From NCBI GenBank assembly GCA_013373375.1, contig JABXHY010000024.1, forward strand, positions 62,001 through 126,000: a stretch of 64,000 nucleotides of DNA, in the 5' to 3' direction. Source of the DNA: Gammaproteobacteria bacterium. GTDB taxonomy: Bacteria; Pseudomonadota; Gammaproteobacteria; Enterobacterales; Kangiellaceae. The translations under genes were made by a program, and so were the position numbers. Below the pieces are notes generated by a model, which made no database searches, was not told the DNA's origin, and saw only the letters and a program-made list of their open reading frames with translations. Shown here in pieces: positions 55,642-64,000 of the stretch (within the stretch, counting starts at the first letter, position 1; every line of letters starts with the position of its first letter).

Positions 55642-56796
55642 ATGAATAAAAAGGTATTCATTGTTGCTGGCGAAGCATCTGGTGATACCCTAGGTGCTGG
55701 CTTGATTAAAGAGCTTTCTAATAAATACTCAGGGAATATTGAGTTTAGTGGAATTGCGGGACCTAAAATGCAGCAGGTTGGCTGCAAAAGTATTTACCCT
55801 TTAGAACGTTTGTCAGTAATGGGAATTCTGGCTATTTTAAAGCGTTATCGAGAACTCAGTCAGAAACGAAAACAGCTTATTCAGCAATTAATTAATAATC
55901 CACCCGATGTTTTTATAGGTATTGATGCGCCAGAATTTAATTTGGACTTCGAGCTTGCATTAAAGAACGCTGGAATAAAAACAGTTCACTATGTTTCACC
56001 ATCTGTTTGGGCATGGCGACCAAAACGCATTTTAAAAATCAAAAAAGCGGTGGATTTAATGCTGGCTTTGTTTACTTTTGAAGTTCCTATTTATAAGAAA
56101 AACAATATTGATGTAGAGTGCGTTGGGCATCCGCTGGCTGATGACATTCCTTTAAAAATAGACGTAGCAAAGGCTCGTAGCCAATTGAACTTAGAAACTG
56201 ATGATAAAGTTTTGGCTGTTTTACCGGGAAGCCGCTCGAGTGAAATTAAGTTTATCGCAGAGCCTTTTATTGAAGCAGCGAAACTTTGTGTAAAGGAGTT
56301 TCCGGACTTAAAAATTATAATTCCAGCCATCAATGATCAACGAAAGCATCAACTTGAAAGCGTTCTGAAACACATAAATTTACCTACTAATTTAACTATT
56401 ACGGTTGGCAATGCTCGTGAAGTTATGGCGGCGAGTGATGCTGTACTCATTGCATCTGGAACAGCAACATTAGAAGCTGCGTTACTGAAAAAGCCTATGG
56501 TTGTCGGTTATAAAATGTCGAGTTTTAGTTATGCAATTTTTAGTAGGATGCTTAAAATTAGTAACGTTTCTTTACCCAACCTTCTCGCCAATAAGCGATT
56601 GGTAAAAGAATATATTCAAAACAACTGCACCCCTTATAATTTAGCAAAAGAATCTATCGAGCTTTTGAATGGCTCTGATCGGGTGAAAGATATGACCGAT
56701 GAGTTTTATTCAATTCATGAGTCACTTAAGAAAGACGCTAATAAAGTATCCGCTGAAGCAGTCTTCCAGTTGATGGAAAATAATAGAATAAAATAA
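55642..56796 (+). CDS. lpxB: Lipid-A-disaccharide synthase
   Basis: A 384-residue peripheral-membrane GT19 glycosyltransferase joining UDP-diacyl-GlcN and lipid X. Motifs: [15 protein letters not shown] at the N-terminus, [34 protein letters not shown] and the sugar-nucleotide region [11 protein letters not shown]. The length is as in E. coli (382). It lies 36 bases after lpxA and 13 before rnhB. Confidence 0.97.
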   Translation: MNKKVFIVAGEASGDTLGAGLIKELSNKYSGNIEFSGIAGPKMQQVGCKSIYPLERLSVMGILAILKRYRELSQKRKQLIQQLINNPPDVFIGIDAPEFNLDFELALKNAGIKTVHYVSPSVWAWRPKRILKIKKAVDLMLALFTFEVPIYKKNNIDVECVGHPLADDIPLKIDVAKARSQLNLETDDKVLAVLPGSRSSEIKFIAEPFIEAAKLCVKEFPDLKIIIPAINDQRKHQLESVLKHINLPTNLTITVGNAREVMAASDAVLIASGTATLEAALLKKPMVVGYKMSSFSYAIFSRMLKISNVSLPNLLANKRLVKEYIQNNCTPYNLAKESIELLNGSDRVKDMTDEFYSIHESLKKDANKVSAEAVFQLMENNRIK

Positions 56797-56809
56797 AAGG
56801 TGTTTGTTC

Positions 56810-57373
56810 ATGGCATTAATTGCTGGAGTTGATGAAGTAGGACGCGGTCCACTAGCTGGCGCAGTGGTTGCGGCTGCTGTTATTTTAGATCCTGAGCAAC
56901 CAATTGAAGGGTTAACTGACTCGAAAAAGTTATCAGAAAAGAAACGAGAGCAGCTTTATGTGGAAATTATTGAGAAGTCTAAAGCTTGGGCGCTAGGAAG
57001 AGCTGAAGTTGACGAAATTGATGAGATTAATATTCTACAAGCTTCTATGAGAGCTATGGAGAGAGCCGTTTCAAACTTATCAATAACACCTGAGCATATT
57101 TTAGTCGATGGCAATCGAGTACCTAATTTTAAAGTTTCAGCGGAAGCTATCGTGCAAGGTGATCTTACAGAAGCCTGTATTAGTGCTGCATCTATTATTG
57201 CTAAAGTTACTCGTGATCGTGAAATGGTAGAATTAGACAAGCAATTTCCTGAGTACGGCTTTGCGAAACATAAAGGTTACCCTACAAAGCAACATAGGGA
57301 TGCTTTAATCGAATTCGGTTTGACTCCAATACATAGAAGGTCTTACGCGCCTGTTCAAAAAATCCTGCTATAA
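56810..57373 (+). CDS. rnhB: Ribonuclease HII
   Basis: A 187-residue RNase H2 that removes ribonucleotides from DNA. It has the catalytic [10 protein letters not shown] with Asp/Glu, the later [18 protein letters not shown], the catalytic Asp in [13 protein letters not shown], and [13 protein letters not shown]. The start at 56810 is 8 bases after AAGGTG. In E. coli dnaE follows directly; here two further genes intervene. Confidence 0.96.
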   Translation: MALIAGVDEVGRGPLAGAVVAAAVILDPEQPIEGLTDSKKLSEKKREQLYVEIIEKSKAWALGRAEVDEIDEINILQASMRAMERAVSNLSITPEHILVDGNRVPNFKVSAEAIVQGDLTEACISAASIIAKVTRDREMVELDKQFPEYGFAKHKGYPTKQHRDALIEFGLTPIHRRSYAPVQKILL

Positions 57374-57403
57374 TTTTTAAAAAGCAAATTTGAGGGATTG
57401 AGT

Positions 57404-58165
57404 TTGGACGCGAATATAGCGGATTTGGACTCTAAACACTGGGTTCTGACGCGGTGCGGAAAAATCGTATTGGTGAAGAATCACTCATCGAGAGACTTTT
57501 CTTGGTCTCAGGCAAATCTTGATATTCCCATCATTAAGGAACGTAGTAGACTCTTCAAATTAACAGAGGACAAGTTTACATTAAACCATCCGTCCATAGA
57601 TGCCGTAGAAGATGCTATTGCTCAACAAATGCTCTATTACTATTGGACTAAGCCAAATAAGATAACTTATTCTATTTTGAATCTTGCTGAAAACGAATCG
57701 AAGATGATTTTTTTGAAATCGTCAGAGCTAGATTTGCTTATTGGGGATGAAAATTGGACGACAATTGCGAATGAGCACCCTGCTCACATTAGTTTTAGTA
57801 AAAGGCTCGACGGGTTTAAAAAAACCAGTGATATTATTAAAGACAAGTTATATTTTTTAGGTGAAGATAATGGTTGGTTGGTATTGTTTCGAATGCAAGC
57901 TAACTTGTACCATCATTCCATCAAAGTGTGCGGGATGATTTTTCACTCTGATCCAATGCTGCAATTAAACTCACAGAATTCTTGGGAGAGGCACGGGAAT
58001 AAAAAGCTTCATTTAGCTTTTTCAAAAAAAGGGGGGAGCTCGAAAATGCAAGATTCTATTTGGACTAACGTTGGCTGGTCAAACAGTAATCATTGTATGC
58101 TGTCTCAATTACGCATCTCCGAAAAATTGGTCAACGATAATCGAATAAAATCAACAGGCGCATGA
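57404..58165 (+). CDS. Protein of unknown function inserted between rnhB and dnaE
   Basis: A protein of about 254 residues, soluble and without signal or membrane segments. It has several Trp and short beta-like patterns (KHWVLTRCGKIVLVKN, GEDNGWLVLFRMQANLYHHSIKVCG). I do not recognise the family. The start is probably the TTG at 57404, 6 bases after GAGGGA, rather than the TTG at 57398. The stop overlaps the next start (ATGA), so it is coupled to the DUF1653 gene. The poly-G/poly-A tract at about 58021-58036 could be slippage-prone. Confidence 0.65.
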   Translation: MDANIADLDSKHWVLTRCGKIVLVKNHSSRDFSWSQANLDIPIIKERSRLFKLTEDKFTLNHPSIDAVEDAIAQQMLYYYWTKPNKITYSILNLAENESKMIFLKSSELDLLIGDENWTTIANEHPAHISFSKRLDGFKKTSDIIKDKLYFLGEDNGWLVLFRMQANLYHHSIKVCGMIFHSDPMLQLNSQNSWERHGNKKLHLAFSKKGGSSKMQDSIWTNVGWSNSNHCMLSQLRISEKLVNDNRIKSTGA

Positions 58166-58401
58166 GTCAACTTCCATTTATAAAGAAAGGAACGTACCAA
58201 CACTTTAAAGGAGCAAAGTATCAAGTGATTGATCTGGTACGTCATTCAGAAACAGAAGAGTGGCTTGTACTCTACAAACCTTTAGATAAACCTTCCGGGT
58301 TATGGGTGAGACCGATTGACATGTTTTGTGAAACTGTCGAAGTCGCTGGAGAGAACATCCCTCGTTTTAAACTGCTCCAAACCTCCGATGAGTCCGTTTA
58401 G
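58162..58401 (+). CDS. DUF1653-domain protein
   Basis: A 79-residue protein with the compact DUF1653 pattern: KGTYQHFKGAKYQVIDLVRHSETEEWLVLYKPL, then LWVRPIDMFCETVEV and a terminal PRFKLL. Many bacteria carry such stand-alone 70-80-residue proteins; their function is unknown. It overlaps the upstream unknown gene by 4 bases. Confidence 0.85.
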   Translation: MSQLPFIKKGTYQHFKGAKYQVIDLVRHSETEEWLVLYKPLDKPSGLWVRPIDMFCETVEVAGENIPRFKLLQTSDESV

Positions 58402-58409
58402 AAACCATT

Positions 58410-58529
58410 TCAGCCCAATCCTTTAATTTTTTGAATCGCTTTCACTTGTAAAAGTACGTTACGGCCGTGCTTTTTACCATCAAAGTATTCTTGGACTTTT
58501 AGGTTTGTGTCCAGATTCAAAAAACTGTT
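58410..58529 (-). other. Short protein-like reading frame, possible gene remnant
   Basis: Thirty-nine sense codons followed by TGA read NLDTNLKVQEYFDGKKHG and onward, with a balanced protein-like composition but no ATG/GTG start at the front and no ribosome site. It lies in the gap between the DUF1653 gene and dnaE. It could be a remnant or chance. The rest of this gap (58530-58632) appears to be dnaE promoter sequence. Confidence 0.2.
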
Positions 58530-58632
58530 TTAACGAAAATCATTACCAATAATTGAGTGTGTCAAGCCTACCCATTTAAGTAGGATTAACTTACTATAAG
58601 CGGAGTAATCAGAGCAGTCGTTAAGAGGAATT

Positions 58633-61600
58633 ATGGGGTCAGCATTTGTACATCTAAGAGTGCACACAGAATATTCTATGAGCAATGGTTTATGCCGTAT
58701 TAAGCCACTCATAAAGCGAACCGCGGAGCTTGAACAACCTGCGTTAGCACTTACTGACCAGAATAATATATGCGGTCTTGTGCGATTTTATAGCGAAGCT
58801 CAAGGTGCTGGAATTAAACCTATTATCGGCTGTGATGTTTGGATGAGAGCCGAAGACAGCAGTAATGACTTCTACCGTCTTGTGCTACTTTGTCAGAACG
58901 ACGAAGGATATGCCAACTTAAAGCGCCTAATTTCCAAAGCTTACACGACTAATCAATACCGCGGACAGCCAATAATTGAAAAGAGCTGGTTTCATGAGTG
59001 GAATGAAGGACTCATCTTACTGTCAGGTGGGCGCCAGGGGGATGTCGGAAAGGCTCTCGTGGCAGGGAATATGGATCTGGCTGCTGAACGTCTTGGTTTT
59101 TGGAACTCATTATTTCACAACCGCTATTACCTTGAATTGCAGCGCACTAGTCGTGAAGGAGAGGACGATTACATTCATGCCGCTATTGGGTTAGCAACGG
59201 GATCAGGAACACCTGTTGTCGCCACGAATGATGTACATTTTCTGGAGAAAGATGACTTTATTGCTCACGAGGCGCGAGTTTGCATTGGTATGGGACGAGT
59301 TTTAGAAGATCCGGATCGGCCTCGAGAATATAGTGACCAACAATACCTCAAATCAGCGGAAGAAATGATTGAATTGTTTTCTGATATCCCGGAAGCAATT
59401 GAAAATACAGTAGAAATTGCAAAGCGTTGTTCGGTTAACTTAAAACTGGGTACTTACTATCTTCCACAATTTCCTACTGGCGAAATGGATGAAGCTGAAT
59501 ACCTATGTAAAGTGAGCCGTGAGGGCTTGGAAGAGCGTTTGCAACAATTATTTGATGTTAGTAGTGGTGAGTTTGCTGAACAACGAAAATCCTACGATGA
59601 ACGATTAGAGATTGAGTTAAACGTTATTAATCAAATGGGTTTTCCCGGCTACTTCTTAATTGTTGCCGACTTTATTCAATGGGCGAAAGATAACGACGTA
59701 CCAGTAGGACCAGGACGTGGATCGGGAGCGGGTTCTCTTGTCGCTTACGCACTAAAAATTACTGATTTAGATCCTCTGGCTTACGATTTACTCTTCGAAA
59801 GATTTCTGAATCCAGAGCGGGTATCGATGCCTGACTTTGATGTTGATTTTTGTATGGATGGGCGTGATCGAGTAATCGATTACGTGGCGGAAACTTACGG
59901 ACGAGATGCTGTTTCGCAAATAATAACCTTTGGGACCATGGCGGCAAAAGCTGTTGTGCGAGATGTTGCGCGTGTGTTGGGTAAACCCTATGGATTGGCT
60001 GATCGTCTGTCGAAATTAATACCGCCGACACCAGGAATGACTCTCGCGAAAGCTTTGATAGAAGCGCCAGAACTTGAAGACGCTATAGAGCAAGATGAGG
60101 AAGCCCAAGAAATATGGGAAATGGCGAAATCACTTGAAGGCGTTGTACGGCAAGCCGGAAAGCATGCTGGTGGAGTTGTTATATCACCAACAACTCTTAC
60201 TGACTTTACGGCGATTTATTGTGACGAAGATTACAGCGGTTTGGTTGCGCAATTCGATAAAGACGATGTTGAAAAAGCTGGCTTGGTGAAATTTGATTTC
60301 TTGGGATTAAAAACGCTCACTATCATCGATTGGGCAATGGATATCGTTAATCGATTAAGAGCTGAAAAGAATCAAGAGCCGCTCGATATCAACCAAATTT
60401 CACTGGAGGATAAAGCATCTTTTGATTTACTAAAAGCTTCAGACACCACGGCTGTTTTTCAGCTGGAATCTCAGGGAATGAAAAACCTGATTGATCGTTT
60501 GCAGCCGAGTAATTTTGAAGACATTATCGCGTTAGTGGCTTTGTTCCGTCCCGGTCCTTTGCAATCAGGAATGGTAGACGATTTTATTAATCGTAAACAC
60601 GGACGTGCGGAAGTTTCTTATCCACATCCTGATTATCAACATGACTCGTTAAAGCCTATTTTAGAACCAACTTATGGTGTAATTGTTTATCAAGAACAAG
60701 TTATGCAAATTGCTCAGGTACTCGCTGGTTACAGTTTGGGTGGAGCTGATTTGTTACGACGTGCTATGGGTAAAAAGAAACCAGAAGAAATGGCCAAACA
60801 GCGCTCGATATTTGCAGAAGGTGCTGAAAAACTCGGGATAGATCCAGAACTGGCGATGAACATATTCGATCTGGTTGAAAAATTTGCCGGATACGGATTT
60901 AACAAATCGCATTCCGCAGCCTATGCTTTGGTTGCATATCAAACGGCCTATTTAAAAGCACATTATCCCGCAGCTTTTATGGCAGCGGTAATGTCTGCCG
61001 ATATGGACAACACAGATAAGGTTGTCACATTTGTTGACGATTGTTTGCATCACAAAATAAATATAACACCGCCCGATGTTAATAAAGGTGAATACAAGTT
61101 TACCGTTACCGATGAAAACACAATCGTTTACGGCATTGGAGCGATCAAAGGTGTAGGTGAAGGTGCCATCGAAAGTTTTGTGTCTGAGCGTAGAGAAAAT
61201 GGTTTGTACACTGATTTGTTTGACTTTTGTCGGCGAGTTGATCTTCGCAAAGTTAATCGGCGAACGATTGAGAATCTTATTCGTGCAGGTGCACTAGATA
61301 ATTTAGGTCCTAACCGTGCAGTTTTGATGGCGAGTTTAGATGAGGCAATAAAGGCTGCTGACCAACAGAATAAAGCCGCCGCTATCGGTCAGGATGATCT
61401 ATTTGGTGAAGCCTTCACTGCAGACTCTACAACGGGAGAACTAAACTGGGCGAAAGTTAGACCTTGGCCAGAAGAACAAGTATTACAAGGCGAAAAAGAA
61501 ACTCTTGGACTTTATCTTACCGGACATCCGATCGATAGGTATTTGAAAGAACTGAATCGCTTTGTTCCAAATCGAATTAATCAATTACAACCAACTCGTC

Positions 61601-62112
61601 GCGGTGTTAACGTTAAGGCTTCGGGATTAATCATTGATGTGATGGTTCGACAAAACAAGCGCGGTGAACGCTTTGCAATTGTGACATTGGACGATAAGAG
61701 TGGTCGTATTACATTGTTTGTGGGTGCCAATATTTACGAACAATACAAAGAGATGATTGCAAACGATAATATTGTGATCGCTGAAGGTGATGTTAAGTTT
61801 GATGATTTTAGTGGCGGGTTGAGAATTAACACAGTCGCGCTATACGACTTTATTACTGCTCGTGAACAATACGCAAAGTGTTTGTCGATAGAGTTAAAAG
61901 ATGATCAAACAGGTGATGATATTGCACAACAATTGTTGCGCTACATAAAACCCTGTTTACAAGGGCAAACACCCGTTCGCATAACTTACGCTTCAAATAA
62001 ACACAAAGCGAATATCAACCTTTCTGAAAATTGGCGAGTGCAACCAACCGATGATCTTATTTATCATCTTGAAGGTATTCCGGGATGTGAGAAGGTATCA
62101 TTAGAATACTAG
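58633..62112 (+). CDS. dnaE: DNA polymerase III alpha subunit
   Basis: An 1159-residue replicative polymerase, essentially the E. coli length (1160). An N-terminal PHP domain ([16 protein letters not shown]; some metal ligands altered as usual in proteobacteria) is followed by the polymerase palm with the catalytic acidic motif PDFDVDF near residue 400 and [12 protein letters not shown]. The HhH region and the C-terminal OB-fold ([28 protein letters not shown]) are intact. AAGAGGAATT precedes the ATG. It is separated from rnhB by two extra genes and a 231-base gap. Confidence 0.98.
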   Translation: MGSAFVHLRVHTEYSMSNGLCRIKPLIKRTAELEQPALALTDQNNICGLVRFYSEAQGAGIKPIIGCDVWMRAEDSSNDFYRLVLLCQNDEGYANLKRLISKAYTTNQYRGQPIIEKSWFHEWNEGLILLSGGRQGDVGKALVAGNMDLAAERLGFWNSLFHNRYYLELQRTSREGEDDYIHAAIGLATGSGTPVVATNDVHFLEKDDFIAHEARVCIGMGRVLEDPDRPREYSDQQYLKSAEEMIELFSDIPEAIENTVEIAKRCSVNLKLGTYYLPQFPTGEMDEAEYLCKVSREGLEERLQQLFDVSSGEFAEQRKSYDERLEIELNVINQMGFPGYFLIVADFIQWAKDNDVPVGPGRGSGAGSLVAYALKITDLDPLAYDLLFERFLNPERVSMPDFDVDFCMDGRDRVIDYVAETYGRDAVSQIITFGTMAAKAVVRDVARVLGKPYGLADRLSKLIPPTPGMTLAKALIEAPELEDAIEQDEEAQEIWEMAKSLEGVVRQAGKHAGGVVISPTTLTDFTAIYCDEDYSGLVAQFDKDDVEKAGLVKFDFLGLKTLTIIDWAMDIVNRLRAEKNQEPLDINQISLEDKASFDLLKASDTTAVFQLESQGMKNLIDRLQPSNFEDIIALVALFRPGPLQSGMVDDFINRKHGRAEVSYPHPDYQHDSLKPILEPTYGVIVYQEQVMQIAQVLAGYSLGGADLLRRAMGKKKPEEMAKQRSIFAEGAEKLGIDPELAMNIFDLVEKFAGYGFNKSHSAAYALVAYQTAYLKAHYPAAFMAAVMSADMDNTDKVVTFVDDCLHHKINITPPDVNKGEYKFTVTDENTIVYGIGAIKGVGEGAIESFVSERRENGLYTDLFDFCRRVDLRKVNRRTIENLIRAGALDNLGPNRAVLMASLDEAIKAADQQNKAAAIGQDDLFGEAFTADSTTGELNWAKVRPWPEEQVLQGEKETLGLYLTGHPIDRYLKELNRFVPNRINQLQPTRRGVNVKASGLIIDVMVRQNKRGERFAIVTLDDKSGRITLFVGANIYEQYKEMIANDNIVIAEGDVKFDDFSGGLRINTVALYDFITAREQYAKCLSIELKDDQTGDDIAQQLLRYIKPCLQGQTPVRITYASNKHKANINLSENWRVQPTDDLIYHLEGIPGCEKVSLEY

Positions 62113-62254
62113 CAGTAATTGTTGGTAAAAAACTCTGCAATATTTACTTTGCTATTAAATTGACTCACCCGTTAAGACTTAACTAGTATTAATTTATCAA
62201 GGAAGATAAATGAAGATTCTGTTTTAAGGAGTAACTAATTCTTAGGGGGTAGTT

Positions 62255-63547
62255 ATGCGATTATTAACTTTGACGTTAACGTTAATTTGTTCTGTTACTT
62301 GGTCTAATGATCTTTCTGATAAGTTTCGTTTTGACATTCAAGAGCAAACCGTTAAAGGATATTCTTTTACAAGTTACTATGATCGTCTCAATGCTATCGG
62401 GAAAGATTATGAATTTAGATTTGGTACTCTAAATCATTTTGAAAAAACACAATCACCAAACTTTCTTAGAATTGAAAACAATAAGGGTGAAATAGTTTTC
62501 GAAAATTCAACACCTTATTTTAATCGATTTTTTGTGGTGGATAATTATTTGATCGCGGTGGAGAGACTCGAGAGTAGAAGTAACCAGATTTGGTTTTTTG
62601 ATGCTAATGGGAAAATTGTCTTTCAGGGGTTAGCCAAAGGTAACGATCAATTACAATCAATAAAAGCCTCTGAGGAGGAGGCTGATATGTCCGAAAAGGT
62701 GGTAATTATCTATTGTGGCCCAAGTGATTGGATCACTGATGTAACGAAGTTAATATACGATAGGTTTGGCCGGCTTGAAGGGTTCTTTTATCTTAAAGGT
62801 AAAGAATTACATGCCTATTATTTTAGTGATTATCAGACTTATCAAAACAAACTGACAACATTCGCAAGTCAGACGAGTTTCAAAAATACGTTAGAGTGCA
62901 CTCCTGGTTACAATCACACTTATCGCTATACTGGTCAGTATGTCAGTCGATGGTGTGAGAAAAATAATGGTATTAAACAAGGCGTATTTGAACGCTGGAT
63001 GATGAACGAAGCCTTTTTCGATGGGGAATATTTAGTTGAAGAGTTGCCAGTAGTTGACGGTCAGTTGATAAAGGTCGTTGAAGGTTATTATCAGAATAAT
63101 CTTCGGGAAGGTGACTGGTGGTTGTTCTATCCGGAACCCAAAGATTCAGTTCACTGCCAGTTCAAGGCGGGGCAACTGAGCGGCGAATGCGTACAAAGTG
63201 GGCGCGATTTTAAAGAAATTTCTCTATTTCAAGACGGTGTTGTTCACGGAGTTTTGAAGTGGTTTGATAGTGATGTGCTTGAGGAAGAGTGCGAATACAA
63301 AAATGGTGTGATGGATGGTCGTTGCACATATTTCAATAATAAAATCGTTTCAACTTTTTGCCATTACTCGGGACTCTACGGCTCAGGTGTTTGTAAGGAC
63401 TATGATAAAAACGGTAATCTTGAAATGGAATGCCAGCTAAAAGGTCAGGTTCAGCACGGAGAGTGCGTTAATTATAAAAACGGTGAAGTAATTGAGATCG
63501 ATTACTATGATGCTGGAGAGTGGTTAATACCAGATGAGTATAATTGA
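62255..63547 (+). CDS. Exported protein with MORN/YwqK-like repeats
   Basis: A 430-residue protein with a signal peptide (MRLLTLTLTLICSVTWS). The N-terminal half (about 20-230) has no recognised domain. The C-terminal half (about 235-420) carries short repeats of the MORN/YwqK type: VEGYYQNNLREGDWWLFY, CQFKAGQLSGECVQ, CEYKNGVMDGRCTYF and CQLKGQVQHGECVNY. Several repeats contain Cys pairs, suggesting periplasmic disulfides. The function is unknown. GGGGGTAGTT precedes the ATG. Confidence 0.72.
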   Translation: MRLLTLTLTLICSVTWSNDLSDKFRFDIQEQTVKGYSFTSYYDRLNAIGKDYEFRFGTLNHFEKTQSPNFLRIENNKGEIVFENSTPYFNRFFVVDNYLIAVERLESRSNQIWFFDANGKIVFQGLAKGNDQLQSIKASEEEADMSEKVVIIYCGPSDWITDVTKLIYDRFGRLEGFFYLKGKELHAYYFSDYQTYQNKLTTFASQTSFKNTLECTPGYNHTYRYTGQYVSRWCEKNNGIKQGVFERWMMNEAFFDGEYLVEELPVVDGQLIKVVEGYYQNNLREGDWWLFYPEPKDSVHCQFKAGQLSGECVQSGRDFKEISLFQDGVVHGVLKWFDSDVLEEECEYKNGVMDGRCTYFNNKIVSTFCHYSGLYGSGVCKDYDKNGNLEMECQLKGQVQHGECVNYKNGEVIEIDYYDAGEWLIPDEYN

Positions 63548-63550
63548 CGA

Positions 63551-63575
63551 AAAAGCCCTTCTCAAAAGGGCTTTT
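63551..63575. terminator. Bidirectional terminator between convergent genes
   Basis: AAAAGCCCTT / AAGGGCTTTT arms around CTCAA, with A- and T-runs on both sides, directly after the stop at 63547 and 24 bases from the stop of the minus-strand peptidase. Confidence 0.9.
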
Positions 63576-63598
63576 TATTATCAGGAAAATTTATATGC

Positions 63599-64000
63599 TT
63601 ATTTCGCCAAATATTTTCCTGCAAGTGCAATCAAAGGTGCGGCGGTTGGCTTATCGTGTTGCCAGTCACCTGATTCAACTCCGCTGCCTGCAATGTCAAT
63701 ATGACAATAAGGAATTGGTTGGTCGGAATATTGACCGTGATCGTCAAGGCCAGCTGCCAGGCTTAAAAACGCCATCGGGAATTGATGACCCCTTGCAACA
63801 GAAACCGATGGTCCATTATTTGAAGATAAAACATCGTCGGCTTCACTGCGGTTTTTGATAATGTTCCAATCTTCTTTTCTTGAGCGGCTAGTTTCTCCAC
63901 AATCGCCCCAAAGATCACCTACCTCTGCAAGCACAGCGCCTGTTCTATTTTGTCGTGATGGCCCATTATCAACATAGAGAGTGTAGGGACCAGCGGTTAA
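63599..64000 (-). CDS. M17 leucyl-aminopeptidase-family protein, C-terminal part (runs off right edge)
   Basis: The minus strand is open from base 64000 to the stop at 63599 (133 residues visible). Late features resemble M17 aminopeptidases: LYVDNGPSRQNRTGAVLAEV, 'GDCGETSRSRKEDW', RGHQFPMAFLSLAAGL, and HIDIAGSGVESGDW near the end, comparable to the H-L-D-I-A-G of PepA-like enzymes. The metal-binding part lies outside the window. The enzyme probably removes N-terminal residues from peptides in the cytosol. Confidence 0.7.
   Translation of the reverse strand, partial: LTAGPYTLYVDNGPSRQNRTGAVLAEVGDLWGDCGETSRSRKEDWNIIKNRSEADDVLSSNNGPSVSVARGHQFPMAFLSLAAGLDDHGQYSDQPIPYCHIDIAGSGVESGDWQHDKPTAAPLIALAGKYLAK

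Overview
This window reads as a chromosome segment of a low-GC gammaproteobacterium. The anchors are the linked blocks dapD-glnD-map / rpsB-tsf-pyrH-frr-uppS-cdsA-dxr-rseP-bamA-skp-lpxD-fabZ-lpxA-lpxB-rnhB / dnaE, plus rlmG, yajG, an AmpG-like permease, a SPOR protein, a TIGR04219-type outer-membrane protein and a PhaR/PhaB pair. The lipid A and BAM genes show a Gram-negative outer membrane. PhaR and PhaB suggest polyhydroxyalkanoate storage. A marine Kangiella/Alteromonadales-like relative is my guess; nothing in the window fixes the genus. I see no tRNA, rRNA, intact insertion sequence, prophage or CRISPR array.

Layout. 1-13 kb: mixed accessory and housekeeping genes, namely a partial EamA exporter, a short-chain dehydrogenase, a BPSS1780-type membrane protein, a double-receiver diguanylate cyclase, an S9 peptidase, a Sel1-repeat lipoprotein, an ECF sigma factor with a membrane partner, phaR, acs, a lone exbD and a cytochrome c5. 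13.3-20.9 kb: an unusual signalling island. It holds a TPR-Ser/Thr kinase (+), a tight three-gene operon on the minus strand (CorA-topology membrane protein, SLOG-like nucleotide-binding protein, TRAFs-binding/TPR protein), and a divergent FHA-TM-trypsin protease. 21-34 kb: a methyltransferase, a SPOR protein, a histidine-kinase-like protein lacking the phospho-acceptor His, panE, an AmpG-like permease, an ABC-2 exporter, an outer-membrane protein, yajG-rlmG, phaB, a GYF-domain protein behind a near-perfect CRP-type palindrome, and a VanY-like peptidase. 34-42.5 kb: dapE and an ArsC-like gene, a decayed 1-kb stretch with five 18-bp tandem repeats, a chalcone-isomerase-like/TonB fusion, then dapD, glnD and map. 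42.5-62.1 kb: the conserved translation, isoprenoid, envelope and lipid A operon, ending in dnaE. Two extra genes sit between rnhB and dnaE. 62.2-64 kb: a MORN-like repeat protein and the C-terminus of an M17-type aminopeptidase.

How the genes work together. The large plus-strand block couples ribosome biogenesis (S2, EF-Ts, RRF), UMP supply, undecaprenyl and MEP-pathway isoprenoids, CDP-diacylglycerol, sigma-E proteolysis, outer-membrane protein assembly and lipid A synthesis. The rpsB leader (promoter with a GC-rich discriminator, long 5' UTR) and the hairpin between rpsB and tsf are its visible control points. DapD, DapE and GlnD tie lysine/peptidoglycan precursor supply to nitrogen sensing. 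The 13.3-20.9 kb island is the best candidate for an undescribed system: it combines a kinase, a phosphopeptide-type reader fused to a membrane-tethered protease, a nucleotide-binding SLOG protein, a TRAFs-binding TPR adaptor and a membrane protein that could be an effector.
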